Shown here piece by piece: positions 1-42,764 of a DNA stretch of 64,000 bases. How positions within the stretch are numbered: the first letter of the stretch is position 1; every line of letters starts with the position of its first letter. Origin of the DNA: Tubiluchus corallicola (Eukaryota > Priapulida > Priapulimorpha > Priapulimorphida > Tubiluchidae). The stretch covers positions 62,001 to 126,000 of the forward strand of contig JAQGDQ010000119.1 in NCBI GenBank assembly GCA_030141605.1, in the 5' to 3' direction. Made by a program: the position numbers and the translations under genes. A model generated the notes under the pieces. It was not told the DNA's origin and ran no database searches. It was given only the letters and a program-made list of their open reading frames with translations.

Positions 1-70
<70 letters not shown>

Positions 71-123
71 AGAGAGAAGACAAACAGACAAAAAGAGAAA
101 GAGAGAGACAGAGAGTGAGAAAG

Positions 124-185
<62 letters not shown>
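1..185. repeat. (GA)n dinucleotide tract
   Basis: Nearly pure GA repeat, with short interruptions around 60-130. It continues off the left edge of the window. Confidence 0.95.
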
Positions 186-189
<4 letters not shown>

Positions 190-377
190 AAGGTTTATTG
201 TGGCCCCAAGCGGCCTGGTGGTTTTTTACTATTTCGGTAACGTCTCTTATGATGTCAGTTTGTCTAAAAATGGCCGCCTGCTTCTAAACGAACTGTCCCT
301 CAGTTGTCACGCGCTTATTACAAAAACCGGTAAAATGATTTCTGCTCTTTCTGTAAGCCGTTGCAAATAAAAGACAT

Positions 378-537
378 AATGATAATGATAATGATAATGA
401 CAATGACAATGACAATGACAATGACAATGACAATGACAATGACAATGACAATGACAATGACAATGACAATGACAATGACAATGACAATGACAATGACAAT
501 GACAATGACAATGATAATAATAATAATAATAATAATG
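378..537. repeat. (AATGAC)n hexanucleotide array
   Basis: About 19 copies of AATGAC flanked by AATGAT on the left and AAT triplets on the right. Open frames here are repeat translation only. Confidence 0.95.
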
Positions 538-1200
538 TAAACCGTTCACTAGAGCCCAAGGTGACGAAAAACCCTGTATCAACGTATGTTCGCCCTCGCA
601 AGTCTTTTTCCAATTATGCCTGCGCCTGTCCTGAATGGAACCGCCCCTTTATCTTGCGAAATTGCTCTGGTGGCGTAATTTACAAATGTTGCCAAAGTCA
701 CAAGCATGTTGCCATGTTTATGCCAAAAAAGTTTATGGCTTCCGCAATTTTAATAGCGGTGGTTTCATCAGGCAAATGTCTCTGTTTGCGAATTGCGCCT
801 TGAAGAATTTACAATCGCATGAAGCCATTGAGACAGAATGCATTTCATCAAAATAAAGGCTTCATGTCAAAAGCACGTGGAATCGCTCAGAGGCCTGTTT
901 GGTTAAAGGGGGAAGAAAAGGGAATTTTAAAGTGTATTCCAAAAAACTTTCCATGCAATATTCTATTAGCATTAAGAGGGTACTTAGTACATCCACGTCA
1001 TCACGTGAAGCCACTACTGGCAAAAATTTACTTTAACCGACCCTTCTGACCTTGACCTTTCGAAACAAAAATCATTGGATTTACAGTTCGTCACACGACA
1101 TATCCCTGTACCAGGTTCGGTGAATGTTGCTTCATTATTTTGTTTTTATTGTGTAGACAGACGTACAGACAGCTGATGTCGTCCCCCATCGCTACGCTAG
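538..1200. other. No gene seen; fragment of a dispersed repeat
   Basis: I see no supportable gene. Positions about 895-960 match sequence at 36,585-36,608 joined to 38,854-38,890, and the reverse strand near 50,320-50,360. This is therefore a copy of a dispersed repeat, uninterrupted here at the site where the other copy carries a mariner-type insertion. Confidence 0.6.
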
Positions 1201-1201
1201 A

Positions 1202-1316
1202 AATGATGATGAGGTCGATGATGATGTTGATTATGACAATGATGATGATGATGATGATGATAGTGATGACGATGATGATCACGATCATGATGGTGATGAC
1301 GACGACGACGGCGACA

Positions 1317-1359
<43 letters not shown>

Positions 1360-1515
1360 CGATGGTGGAAGTGGTGGTGGTAGTGATGATGATGATGATG
1401 ACAACGATGATTACAACAACTATGATGAGAAAGAGGAAGATGATGGTGATGACGACAATTGTGGAGGCAGTGTCGGTGTTGGTGTTGGTGGTGGTGGCGG
1501 CAGCGGTATGGTGAT
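1202..1515. repeat. GAT-rich trinucleotide repeat
   Basis: Imperfect GAT/GAC/GGT triplets with a pure GAT core near 1318-1357. Both strands stay open because the period is three. Confidence 0.95.
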
Positions 1516-2060
1516 AACGATTGTGATGCAGTATAGTATCTGTACTCTTTTCTCTTCCTAACAACTCTTTCAATTGCAGTTTACTGACCCTTCTGACTTT
1601 GTGTGAGTGCATCTTACTAAACTAGCTTTCATCAGTAACACAGCTGCCGTGAAATCTTCATCGATTTCTGCTTAACCTGGACGCACACAGGAGCCGCAAT
1701 GAAATAACAGCTATAATGTGATTGATAATTATTGTGCACACTACAGTTCACGCCATGCCATGTCTACTGTATTAGCCAGCCGCTTCTATGACTTTATAGT
1801 TTAGACCATAGTTCAATAACTCTTGTTGACTTAGAATCCCGGGCAACATTCTTTGTTACAGGCACAGGTATAGTTAGCTGCTTCAGTGAGTGTGATTTTT
1901 AAAACTAATGTTGTTGGAGACATTGATGTTGTTGCAAGAGCTGTTAACTTGGACCAAAGTTTCACTCAATACAATCTAGCATCAGTACTCAGCTGTAGCA
2001 GCAGTAGCAGGAATACTAACTTTGAGTGAAATTCTCGTCAAAGTTAAATTACAAGAAACC

Positions 2061-2362
2061 ACCACCAGCACCACCACCAATAACAGTAGCAGCAGCAGCA
2101 GTAACAATAGCAGTAGTAGTGGACCGTTACCATTACCACTAAGACTGCCACCAGCAATAGTAGTAACAGTAGCAGCAGCAGTAACAATAGCAGCAGTACA
2201 GGACCGTTACCTTTACCACTAAGACTGCCACCAGTAACAGTATTAAGAGTAGCAGTAGCAGTAAGAATAGCAGTAGTAGTGGACCGTTACCATTACCACT
2301 AAGACTGCCACCAGCAATAGTAGTAACAGTAGCAGCAGTAACAATAACAGCAGTAGTGGTAG
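2061..2362. repeat. 80-bp tandem repeat with AGC/AGT triplets
   Basis: The motif GGACCGTTACC begins at 2121, 2201 and 2281, giving an exact 80-bp period. AGC/AGT/AAC triplet tracts fill the spaces between. No gene is supported. Confidence 0.85.
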
Positions 2363-2464
2363 TACTGTATAGTATATTTAATACCTTTCGTCTACTAGCA
2401 ATATTTTTTGTAAAAATTATGATTCTTTTTTGAAACCATAGTATATCAATGTAACGAAACTTTT

Positions 2465-4105
2465 TCAGTTAGAGTAAGTAATAGTTAGAAGTTTCGTTGT
2501 TTCAACGTTTATCACCATGTCATGTTTGTCAGCGTAAAAAGTGTATGTAGCTCCTAGAGTTTGTAAATTAATCGAAGCTAACAAACACCTATCATCTGCA
2601 AACATCAGGTGATTTGTGTACTTATTTCCACTTTGGCAGCCAAGACCACTTGATGTAAATCTGCGCTCACGTCCGAGCGTATTGATTAAATAAACTAGGC
2701 GACATATTGGCTCCTTGGCGAACCCCATTTCTTAATGATGACCCTAAACATTACAGAACAAAAATTTCCCCACCTTACTAACATGTTTTGTTGCCAATAA
2801 TGAAACGTTAATAAACGAATGACAATGTATGGAAAATGGAATGAAAATGTATGGAATCAGTGCCGATTAGCTTTAAAGTAAAACTGGACCCAATCTTAAA
2901 CTGCAGATCAAAACAATCTACTCTTTAAAAAATTGAAAGGTCCAGCAAACCGAGATGATCGTATAAGTTTTAAAGGACATAAACCTTTTTAGCATGCACT
3001 TAGAACAATTGCAGCGGATCACAAAAATTTAAACAAACTTGAACCCTGGCGTTCATCAACTGAGACCGAAACGTGATAGTTTCTTAAAGCAAAAACTGGG
3101 CCCAGTATTAAACTGTAGCTCAAAACAATCTACTCTTTAAAATATTGAAAGGAAACATACTATTTTTTCAAAATGACTTACGTGTAAGAACTATTACCAC
3201 ACAAACACAATTTCGCGTTCACGCCACTCGTTCTTTGCTATTACATACATTTCGCCATTCTCTAGTTAGACGGGCACTAGCACCTGCATTTCAGAAAGCC
3301 ACTGCACAAAAACCAGGTGCTGTAATTCTCAGTTAAGATATGTTAGTTTGTCACGAACTGCACACGTTCGACAGCTCATGCGTGAGCACAGTGGTAAATT
3401 TAAAATTTGAATTTTTATTATAAAACTTGGCCACTTTTAGTACAACACACTGAATATCTTACAGTAGCGCTATACTTCAATTTCTGCTTTCGTGCAACAC
3501 GCTCGTGTAATGTTTTTGCTTTTGAAAATTATGTTAGTTTGTGAAGTCATCAATAGTTGGGCTCGCTCGCCCTTGATTAACTTTTTAATCTATTATTTAA
3601 TTATCAGAAACGTTTTTGAAGTATTAATTGTGTTAAAACGTTTACTTTTTATCGGACTTGAAAATGAGGTATGATATGAAAAATCATCCTGTCTTCCTTT
3701 AGGAACAGTTTATAATAATTTAATCTATCACAAGCTTTTGGCACATCTAAAAATAAAATGTCAACTGGACTCTCCCGTGGAATATAACAATCAATAACCT
3801 CTTTAATGATGTATCGATGTAACCAAATTGGTTCGGCGTTATCAGAAGTAAATAGCCGTACCTGTTTAACAATAAGATTTCAACAAGTTTGCCTAACACG
3901 GAGGAGACTGCTACCAGGCGGTAATTACGTATGGCTGTGATTTCCTTATTTTTGTCATTCATGATTGGAATATTCACTAAACAATGAGTCACGAAGGACC
4001 TGTGGAAAAGTGCGGTATTCACGGATTTCTTTACTGGTATTCACCGTTTCTAAAATGCTCGGATTTAATGGCGTCATGTCCAGCCTACTTTTACAGTGAC
4101 AGTTT
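2465..4105 (-). pseudogene. LINE reverse transcriptase fragment, interrupted by a TTAA element
   Basis: Reading the minus strand from 4,105 downward gives decayed non-LTR reverse transcriptase. An RT N-terminal stretch (IPIMNDKNKEITAIRNYR, ending SSVLGKL) is followed, after a frameshift, by FLDVPKACDRLNYYKLF. The frame stops at about 3,705, where a TTAA-type element begins. RT resumes below 2,871 with QQNMLVRWGNF, SLRNGVRQGANMSPSLF, then the catalytic-site box as NHLMFADD. Several frameshifts and stops show it is dead. The motif style fits a CR1/jockey/RTE-like retroposon, but I cannot place the clade. 5' end and endonuclease are not seen. Confidence 0.85.
2872..3704 (+). mobile_element. TTAA-flanked non-autonomous element, copy 1 (rearranged)
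   Basis: Shares sequence with copies at about 25,040-25,640, 49,705-50,190 and 61,910-62,540. Ends read TTAAAGGAAAACCGGA at one side and the reverse complement of TTAAAGGAAGACGGGA at the other. TTAA at the ends suggests a piggyBac-type non-autonomous element. The left end occurs twice here (2,872 and about 3,083), so this copy has an internal duplication or nested insertion. It splits a LINE reverse transcriptase. Confidence 0.7.
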
Positions 4106-4205
4106 ACTAATGACATCTTACACATCGCCTATTGTCGCTATTTATTCTTCTTAGCAGCAAGGTCACAATTATTTGCAGAATTCAAAATGCCTTGTAATAT
4201 CCTCG

Positions 4206-4217
4206 CCCCCCCCCCCG

Positions 4218-4244
<27 letters not shown>
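4206..4244. repeat. C-run followed by (CA)n
   Basis: Short poly-C then about 14 CA units. Confidence 0.9.
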
Positions 4245-4248
<4 letters not shown>

Positions 4249-4459
4249 CAGATTGCTTTCTCCCTGTGTCGCTTATTTTTGGAGGAAGAGGGATCTTCAC
4301 ATTTGTTTCCTTTTTGACACTCTCCCCGAAACGCATAAGAGTTACAGTTCATTAGCTTATAAGCAATTTTGTCTGCCATAATAGAGAGGAAAACACCAAG
4401 AAAGAGATCGACAAAAATAATAAAATCAATTGAAGCAGTCTTTTTAGACTGCACGGGAG

Positions 4460-5975
4460 AGATTTGATTGATTTAATTCTTTATTTCAAACATAAGTTCA
4501 TATTATAATTTACATATATACAACATACAACATCATAAAAACAAAAAACCAATACAAGCAAATCACACACGAACTTAGATAAACACGAAAATTAGAATAA
4601 TAGTATCCACCATTGCTGTCTTACGTGCGAAGTAAATTTAGCATCGCTTACTAAAATTTTCTGCCACATTAAATTATCACTAGAATCAAATCTTTTCATT
4701 AAACTTAATACAAGTTTTCTACGTAATACATCAAATACATCACGCGAATTTCAACACTCATAGATAAACACTAGATAAACACGAAAATTACAATAATAGT
4801 ATCCACCATTGATGTCTTACGTGCGAAGTAAATTTAGCATCGCTTACTAAAATTTTCTGCCACATTAAATTGTCACTAGAATCAAATCTTTTCATTAAAC
4901 TTAATACAAATTTTCTACGTAATACATCAAATTACATCACGTGAATTTCAACACTCATCTCACGAACACTGTAATCATATGCATATCCAAAAAATAATCT
5001 TTTTGACACATGCTGTGCAATTTTGAGTTTTAGGATATTACAATTATTAAAATGTCTCCAAGTAGACATGCAATAGAATGTGTTATAGTAAGTATTAAAT
5101 AGATATCTTTCGACATCAACAGAACAATAGCTGAACTTTCTAACTAGTTGGTTTGTACGACACTAGTATAAAGATCTTTGATTAACAATGTCAATATCAT
5201 CTCGGTTATCATTTAAAATAATATGTCCCAAATATTTTTCATTATCATAGGTACGTAGAACATTATTATCTAGTTTGATGTTACCAAATGTAAAATTTCT
5301 TAAGATGTTTGAATTAAATACAATTTATAGCCTACAATTTATATGCATCTAGTAGTTGCTATAGAGCCGTAATCGTTGTTGCTAACAAACAAACATCGTC
5401 AGCGTACATCAGGTGGTTCATAATCATGTTCGAGACATTGCAACCAAGTTGGGTGGATGAAAGCTTAACACTTAGATGTTTTAAATAAAAATTAAAAAGA
5501 AAAGGTGCATCTTGCCACCTTGGCGTACTCCATTTCCAATATTGAAAGCTGCGGACTGACTCCACCTGACAGACATGCCTTGTTGCGTGTAATAAAATGT
5601 AAGCAAGCGGATTACAATATTAGGGATTAAAGTATTTGTGAGTTTAAGAAGAAGTTTGAAGAAATTAACCCTATCAAATGCCTTTGACGCGTCGATAAAA
5701 ACAATGTGAACAGAGTTATCACGACTAACGTAGTAGTCAATGATCTCCTTTAATGTGTTTGTGCAAATTTCGGTACCATGTTTTTCTACATAACCAAACT
5801 AATTAGGAGTTGTTGGAATATGCTGTTTGTATCTGCTAAATAATAAAATTTCGTATATTTTGCTGGCAGCAGGAACTAGTGCAATTGGCCTATAGGTATT
5901 TGCATCCGTAATATCTTTATTTTTATCCTTCACTAGAGGAATTAATATAGACATCATGCACGAAGAAAACCGTGA
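4460..5975 (-). pseudogene. LINE reverse transcriptase and 3' UTR, 5' truncated
   Basis: Minus-strand reading from 5,975 gives IPLVKDKNKDITDANTYRPI, then FIDASKAFDRVNFFKLLLKL, a GVRQGG box and the active-site motif MNHLMYADDVCLLA (about 5,375-5,430). These are successive reverse transcriptase blocks of a non-LTR retrotransposon. The remaining 0.9 kb downstream is 3' sequence ending near 4,460. It is 5' truncated, and its upstream end abuts a (GA)n tract. Stops and frameshifts make it non-functional. It belongs to the same broad family as the fragment at 2,465-4,105 but is a different insertion. Confidence 0.88.
4577..4960. repeat. Tandem duplication of about 187 bp inside the LINE 3' region
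   Basis: A segment beginning TAGATAAACACGAAAATTA at about 4,578 recurs almost unchanged from about 4,769. The duplication lies in the 3' part of the LINE at 4,460-5,975. Confidence 0.85.
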
Positions 5976-6031
5976 ATCAAACAGCTAAAACCCTGAAGCT
6001 AAATAAAGCTAAAGAACAAGGACAAAAGAAC

Positions 6032-6820
<789 letters not shown>

Positions 6821-6824
6821 TTTT

Positions 6825-7015
6825 GGGACATAATTTAACTTTTTTTTTCTTCCCCTGATTTAGGTTTGCGTACATGACGTCATGTAATGGTGCCGTCGAA
6901 ACGAGAAATGCGGGAAATTTAAAATGAAAACAAACAAAAATTCTTTCGCGAGTACGAAATACGCATAAAATTGCTTTAAAGAAATATAATTTTTAAGGCG
7001 ATTTTTATGAAACTT
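6825..7015. mobile_element. Partial copy of a dispersed element (family seen at 43.1-43.7 kb)
   Basis: Sequence from the GGGACATAATTTAAC region to TTTTTAAGGCGATTTTTATG matches 43,545-43,735. Only the half carrying one terminal repeat is present. Confidence 0.7.
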
Positions 7016-7229
7016 ACTTCGGGCACCCATTTTCGTGGCCTTTAACAGAGATTGCGGACCCACTTATTTCGAGTCCGCAAAAAGTGTTTCCGCTGTTCCG
7101 CTCTGTACAACTGGGTCGGCATCTCCGCTTGGTCCGCCACAAAAAACAATACAAATAAGACTCTGATTTAGCTCGTTTAGGGAGAGGGGTTTATGTACGT
7201 GAAGCCAGTTACTGAGTAGCTTGTTTACT

Positions 7230-8065
7230 ACCAGCTGTTACTACATTGAAATTAGAATTTCAATTGCTTTCTGGGTGGCCTTACATAAGCCTGGCCTAAA
7301 AGTCTCCCCTAAAACGTACATCAGTAAATAACAGGTCAAATTCTCATCTAATAGAAAATCATAAGTATATAATGCGTATTGTATATTCTTCTAACAAATC
7401 TTCTTTTATCATACGTTCATGAATGATTAGTATACATACATATGTGTAATACATGTATGTTTGTTTAGTATACATACATATGCGTAATACATACGTATGA
7501 TTAGTATACAAAAATACGTCTAATACGTACATGTATGGTTAGTATACACGCATACGTGTAATACATTTTATGTATGATTAGATAAGTAAATTGTACAATT
7601 ATTGATGTGATTTTAATTTTACTCAGAAGAAATTTGATTTGAAGTTTGAAATTTACGCATGTTCTTGGCAGTGCATTGAAAAAAATCAGAATTTCAGAAT
7701 TACTTAATATTCCAGCTTCGAAACAATAGTTAACAGGCTGGATCTACAACGTATTATTCAAAAAACCAACTGCATGCTAGCAGATGAACATTCTGATGAA
7801 TGTAATAATATTAATAATAATAATCTTTATTTAAATTCGTTTTTTTTTGTATAAACAAGTAACACAACGTCAAGCAGGTACCATTTTAAAGCTTTGTTAG
7901 TATCCGGCCGCAGTATCGAACTCACAACTTCCCGGACGCGTTGCCACGATACTATATCATCAATTCTAGCTTAGTTGTGTATGGGGTAAGATATAAGCAA
8001 GAACAATGAAATTATAATTTCAATTGCTTTCTGGGTGGCCTTACATAAGCCTGGCCTAAAAATCC
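7230..8065. repeat. Region of diverged repeats with a direct 50-bp match
   Basis: The stretch around CTTTCTGGGTGGCCTTACAT occurs at about 7,250-7,305 and again at about 8,008-8,062. Between them are degenerate ATACATACGTATG tandem units (7,430-7,580). A related CTGGGTGGCC motif occurs at 60,262. Probably LINE 3' UTR debris. Confidence 0.5.
7885..7975 (-). repeat. tRNA-related SINE fragment
   Basis: On the minus strand a B-box-like GAGTTCGATACTG follows a stretch resembling an A box (TAGTATCGTGGC). It is not a complete tRNA, so I read it as the head of a tRNA-derived SINE. Confidence 0.4.
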
Positions 8066-8464
8066 GTTATCTTACTGTCTGAAAATCAGTAAGATTCTCT
8101 TTACCTCTTTTTCTTATCATTTTGGGGTGACAGTCAACAGCGTGAGGAAACATATCGACGTCTAGGTCTCCAGGCAACAAACGACATTTACAAATTCCCT
8201 AAACTCTTGCAGAAAAGAGACTCTATGCCGCTCCACTATAAAGCAGCTGCTCGACAGAGATGAAAAATGGCCTGACAGATTTTTATTTACGTAGCAAGTT
8301 AATCAATTGAAATAACTCAGATCATTCAACCCACCAAAGCGCTACATGGAGAACTCAGTTATTTCAAATTTCTGTAAATGATGAGTGAGGCTGCAGTAAT
8401 TAGAGATCTCTGGGTTCTCAAGTAACGTATTAAAATTAAGCTTGACCATCTTGAAACTCCTATA

Positions 8465-8610
8465 CATGTTAGGGGTGAACATTCTCTTCTACCAGAAAGC
8501 GAATTCGATTCGAATAGAATCGAATTTGTGACTTTCGAATTCGAATCGAACCGAACTTCGGTATTTCGAATTCGAACCGCATTCGAAATGAGACTGAAAG
8601 ATTTTCGAAC
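8465..8610. repeat. GATTCGAAT-rich dispersed repeat end
   Basis: Dense TTCGAAT/GAATCGAA palindromic words next to TAGGGGTGAACATTC, which resembles the start of hAT-type non-autonomous elements. The other end was not found. Confidence 0.4.
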
Positions 8611-8738
8611 AAGTTTTTGAACCACCAGTAATAATTAGTCTTACAAAGGTCATGCATTTGTTCTGTAGTCAAACCACTAATAATTCAGGCCAACGCTGGC
8701 GAAAAATATTGGCGTTCAGCTGTACCATTTTAGTTGTG

Positions 8739-9185
8739 CACAGTTTTCCCTCGATACATCGCAGTTCGTTTATCGCGGACTCGCTGTTTTGCGAGTTTTC
8801 AAAAATATTAATGCAAAATATTTATCGCGGTATTTATCGCAGTATCGCGGTATCGCGATAAATCATAAAAAATAGCCATTTACAGTAAATAGTGTATTTA
8901 TTTGGCGAATGAATACACGCCAAAAACGAAATGTAGTAATTACGCCCATGTCAAATTTTTAAAATTACGTATCTAGGTTTAATAGTTTAAAACATTTTTA
9001 TGAACATTTAAGTAAAGCTTTTTAAAAGGTACATGTACAGTATGGGAAAAGTCATTAAGGGAATGGGAAAGGGTTATGTATAAGAGTGTGGGAAGGGTTT
9101 ATAAAGACTTAAAATCATGTATAACTACTAAAATAAGTATAGCGTCCCTACTTCGCGGAAATTCACTTATCGCGGGTGAGTCTGA
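8739..9185. mobile_element. Non-autonomous CGCGATA-type element (mariner/pogo-like)
   Basis: Begins with a CAGTNTTCCCTCG-type terminus and TTTATCGCGGACTCGCTG. It ends with CGTCCCTACTTCGCGGAAA and TTATCGCGGGTGAG, the inverted pattern. These termini are typical of short Tc1/mariner-superfamily elements in many animals. A second copy of the left part lies at about 23,738. No transposase is present. Confidence 0.6.
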
Positions 9186-9235
9186 AAATGGCCTGCATGT
9201 TGTCCATTTTTTAAATAAAAATCAAGAAATATAAC

Positions 9236-9344
<109 letters not shown>

Positions 9345-10639
9345 TTATCCTTTTCAGGAACAAAAATGGTTATACTGTGTTCATTAGGCTAAATTTTCAC
9401 AACAGTTGTCTTTAGCCTTAAACTTAAACTGTTAGCCCAGTAATAACAGTAATGTTAAAAGCATTTTGTAGCTTATTATTGAAGGCCTAGTGGCCTACAT
9501 CAACTCAACTTTATTTAGCTAACTTACCTTACCGCTTTTTTATTCACAACTTTACCTCCATCTTATAAAGCTCCTTGGTTCCCACGAAGGTGACAAAATG
9601 TCCTACAACGTACCAACCTACGCACGCATCTGACTACTTGACAAAGATTTCTACAGCAAGCACGACAACTACATTGGAACAAGTCCCCAGAGCTCTGTCC
9701 ACATTTAGCTTACGCGTACTAACACACTATAATGTCGTTTAATTGTACAAAGGTGTCACGCAGTGCAACGTGTTGAACACGCTGCAAAGCCACCACGGTA
9801 AATTACACTGGGTAAATCCCTGCTACATGAAGCCAGATGAAGAAGACGTTTCGTGCTGCCGCCCCGCAATTTAGCAGACGATGACGCCAGGTCGCATCTG
9901 CGCATGCGCGCAGCGTAGGTGTAACCGGCGGATTTAAACAAACAGTATCACTAAAATTATGGTAGGACCACAGCTCACGCAATTTAAGGAGTGAACCTTA
10001 ATAAAAATTTTACTTGCAAATTTTTAATGAAAATTGATGAAAACAGGGACAGTTGAAAAGGATTAATAGTGGAAATCAAGCGATACCGAAGCAGCTGCTT
10101 TAGTTCAATACTCATTCTGGGTAATTTTATGTGCGGAAATGTTTCTGGCTATAAATCTCGGAAATTAGGAGAGAATATACTAAACATCCAAAATTGGTAA
10201 GATAATAAAAAGACTGTACCATTTCCGTGGCTTAGGCTGCATTCATGCTTGCAATGTGCAATGTGTTATGTATTAAAGCTTTACCAAAATATATAGGAAA
10301 CCGTGCCAAGGTGTACCAGTGCAGTAATTCTTTTCGGGTTTTCATCTAATTTGATTTAGAGACCTGAAAGAGGTTTTAGTTTATCTGCACCAATTTTTAA
10401 ACAAAATAATTTTAGAAAACGGAATGTAAAGTGAATAGTGCCTTCTGAGACACCCTGTACGCATGAAAGTCGCAAGTCGCAGTGATGATCACTGTCGTCC
10501 TGACAAAGAGTTACAACCAAATCTGGCGTAACAACTTCCAGACAGTTTCTGGCCAGTGCATGTCGTGAACGGAGCTCACCAGTTGCAAAACAAGAAAAAC
10601 AGAATTAAATGACGAAACACGGTGCTAGGCCGCGCTAGC
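9345..10639. other. Upstream region of AUH
   Basis: No separate gene is seen. The last 200 bp before 10,640 is relatively GC-rich and is the likely promoter and 5' UTR of AUH. No TATA box is obvious. Confidence 0.4.
9899..9910. promoter_or_regulatory. NRF1-type palindromic site
   Basis: TGCGCATGCGCG matches the NRF1 consensus YGCGCATGCGCR exactly. It lies about 740 bp upstream of the AUH start codon. NRF1 controls many nuclear genes for mitochondrial proteins in animals, so the placement is sensible, but binding is inferred. Confidence 0.45.
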
Positions 10640-10650
10640 ATGCACCAAAA

Positions 10651-39912
<29,262 letters not shown>

Positions 39913-40440
39913 TGTCAGCCGCTTGGACCAAGTTAACTGATTAATGTAACGTGTGATGTAACTTCACCAATCATACTGTGATAAATCACAGAAATTTTTA
40001 TTACATGAATTTGGTAGTTAAAGCGAAGATGTCTTCCCCATACGGGTTTACTGTCAGGTGGTCAGTACTAGTAGAGTGGTGACTGATAATTTGAATCAAC
40101 TGACATGTAAAAAGTGTTTACTGATTGATAGCTTTCTTGGTTGATTGGTTGGTGATTTGGTGACTGATTGACTGACTTATTAATTGATTGATTGATCAAA
40201 TTTTTGCTAGAGCTTTTTCTCTGAGCAATTTATCATGATTTCAAGTCTAGGTAACTCTTGTAATTAAGTGACTGGCGAACGTTGGTTGGTGCACTATGAA
40301 TCTTAAGAAGTTTTGAACTAATGTTAAATCATCGACACGTTATAATGTTATGTAATTATAAATCTTACATATTTTATTTCTGTACTGAAATTATTCCTAT
40401 AATATCCTATTTTTGATAATAAAAATATCCATTATTGATC
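39913..40440 (+). other. AUH: AUH 3' UTR
   Basis: Follows the TAA. GATT/GGTTGATT low-complexity words at 40,130-40,200. Assumed to end shortly after the AATAAA at 40,418. Confidence 0.55.
40418..40423 (+). terminator. AUH poly(A) signal candidate
   Basis: AATAAA 505 bp after the stop codon, in AT-rich context. First canonical hexamer seen in the 3' flank. Confidence 0.5.
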
Positions 40441-40569
40441 AGTTAGTATAATGTGTTCTATTATAGTGTATTATCATAACGAGGTGAACAACGAGTGGTT
40501 CACGAGTGTCACATGACCAGCCTGGGTTTGATACAGTCGTTTTCAGTTGCCATATTGTTTGTCTCTGTC

Positions 40570-41090
40570 TGCTAGAATTTATTTACCAATAGGCTAACTT
40601 GGCTGCAGCCTACAGTGCCAGAGTTTGAAGGGCGCCAGATTTTAGGAGCACGGTGTTACAAAATTCTTAATCCCATAATAAAATACGTACCCTTTCATAT
40701 TCATAGGAAGCGCGTTTTTTATAATACACCACAAGCAGTTACTCAGTCCGCTTTTATGTAAATGTCGTATAACGAACTATTAGAATTATAACGTAAAAGG
40801 TACTACACCACAAACAGTTATGCAGCTTGATTAAATGTAAAGTCTATATAAAATATTTATAGAAGTATCAAATATATAAAGTATACAAATATATGTCATT
40901 AGCAGCAATAACCACATACGTATTAGCTAATGGTGCTACTAACACATCACAAGTACTTGTGTTTTTGCACTTCATATATAGACAACCGTAAATTCGTAGT
41001 AGAGATGAGTGGGACAGAACTATCGGCTTAGAACGTCGTAATGTCTTCACACGTCCCTGACCTTCTGTTTCATCGACGGAAAATCTGAAT
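40570..41090. repeat. Dispersed repeat shared with 53,455-53,900
   Basis: Shared words AATACACCACAAGCAGTTACT, ACAAACAGTTATGCAGC and GAGTGGGACAGAACTATC (the last also at 33,925). Confidence 0.7.
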
Positions 41091-41256
41091 ATATTCTAAC
41101 GTAACTAAGATGCACACATGACAGACACGCAAGTTTGACTGAACCAGCTAGAATTGAGTGCATGCCCAACACACGTACTATTAAATACCCCGCGTGGTCT
41201 AGTCAAACTTTTATGGAGATCGTTAGAAAGAAACAAATTATCTAGGCTGGCCTATG

Positions 41257-41500
41257 AGAGCGCATGCGCTTGACAGCTTTTTGACCAAGACACCTAGTGC
41301 GCATGCTCGCGATTTTTCCAACCTTGACATCCTATAGCAAACACATTACGCGCCAATGATTCTGATTTAATTGCAATTCAGCTCGTCTTTCTCAAATTCA
41401 ATTTCTGGCAGAAGAATTTAATAAATCAGCAACACATTCTCGCTGCGCAACTGTGTAATCTTGTCAACTTCTTTCAATGATGGCGTCATTAGCGCATGCG
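41257..41500. promoter_or_regulatory. Cluster of GCGCATGC sites (NRF1-like)
   Basis: GCGCATGCGC occurs at about 41,259 and 41,490, with a variant GTGCGCATGCTCGC at about 41,298. This could be a promoter of a gene outside the recognised set, but no start exon is convincing. Confidence 0.3.
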
Positions 41501-41906
41501 CCACAGCTCAGTGCGTGGCTGCTAAACGTCAGGTGTATGAAAGAAGCCCAGTTGAAAGCTAGTGACAATTGCAGTGGCACTAGGCGGCAATTTTTGTTAT
41601 TGTAAAACAAGCGAAAATATATGGAAACTGCTTCTGAGCGATAAAAACATGTGATTCGGTGCAGGTAAAACACGTGGCAGCGAAATTGTAAAGGTAGGAG
41701 TTTGCGACGTAGGTTTGTTCTCATCATTCGTGTAGTTTAACTAGTTTTAATGAATTTTCACGTATGGGCCTCATCATTTTACTTTACAAGGTATTATTTG
41801 TGTAAATTTTATGCATCTTATTTTATTGCAATCCTTGCACGTTGTGTTGCAACTAAACTTTTAATTTTAGACTCTGAAAGGCTGTGAAAATTGGCGCCAC
41901 TGTAAT

Positions 41907-42282
41907 AAGCCTTTTCACAGACTCGTCGTATGCATGCGCAGTTGCTATAGGTCGGAGGCTAAGTATCCACAACAACGCGTCTTAACTACAACCGTCACGT
42001 GACATATGGGTAAAGCAAAGCTGTCTGTCACATCGGTTCAATAACTTGTTTTACGTGGTCTTTACTTACTTATGCATTAATCAGTGTGGAGAGTGATTAG
42101 CTAGCAGGATCTTGCTTGGAAGCAAGAAAAAATAAACTACATAAGGTTCTAGCTAACTATTAAAACTGTTACTATTACAATAGCATGGCCTGCGAGGCAT
42201 TGTCAAGTGTACACAAATGCGTTGTCTCTTGACCTTAACCTTTGACCTCACGATCATCATCAATCATTGGAACTGTTAAAAG
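41907..42282. mobile_element. AATAAGCCTTTTCACAG element, copy 3
   Basis: Left AATAAGCCTTTTCACAG, right GGAACTGTTAAAAGG. Internal match to the other copies. Confidence 0.8.
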
Positions 42283-42764
42283 GTAAACTGGTAATTACTG
42301 AAAATTATTGTGCGCCGGAAATACCTCACAATTTGTAAAATGTAGGTCATTAAAACGCTTCAAAGATATATGAAAAATAGACAAGTCATCGGCTTACCTG
42401 TAGGGCCTATACGCTGCACAAAAGCTGGTAGGCCTATACTTGGTATATAGGCCCTACCTAGTATATATAGTAGTACATAGGCCTACCTATACATTAATCT
42501 GTAGGCCGGGTTTTATAAAAAGAAAAAACTGTTGTTTCGATCGATTTGCACAAAAAAATAATATAATATGTATGAGGAATGTGGTAGCCTTTACGTTAAG
42601 AACTATTTTGCTTAATTTATTACAAGAAATGATTATTCCTTTACGTTTTAAAACGCACTAATAATCGCAGTGTCTGAGATCTTGACGCCATCTTTGTAAT
42701 TTTTTACGAATAAAGTACAACTTTTTGTCGAAATAGGAATTTAAACTTGAAGCGACTCCTTACA

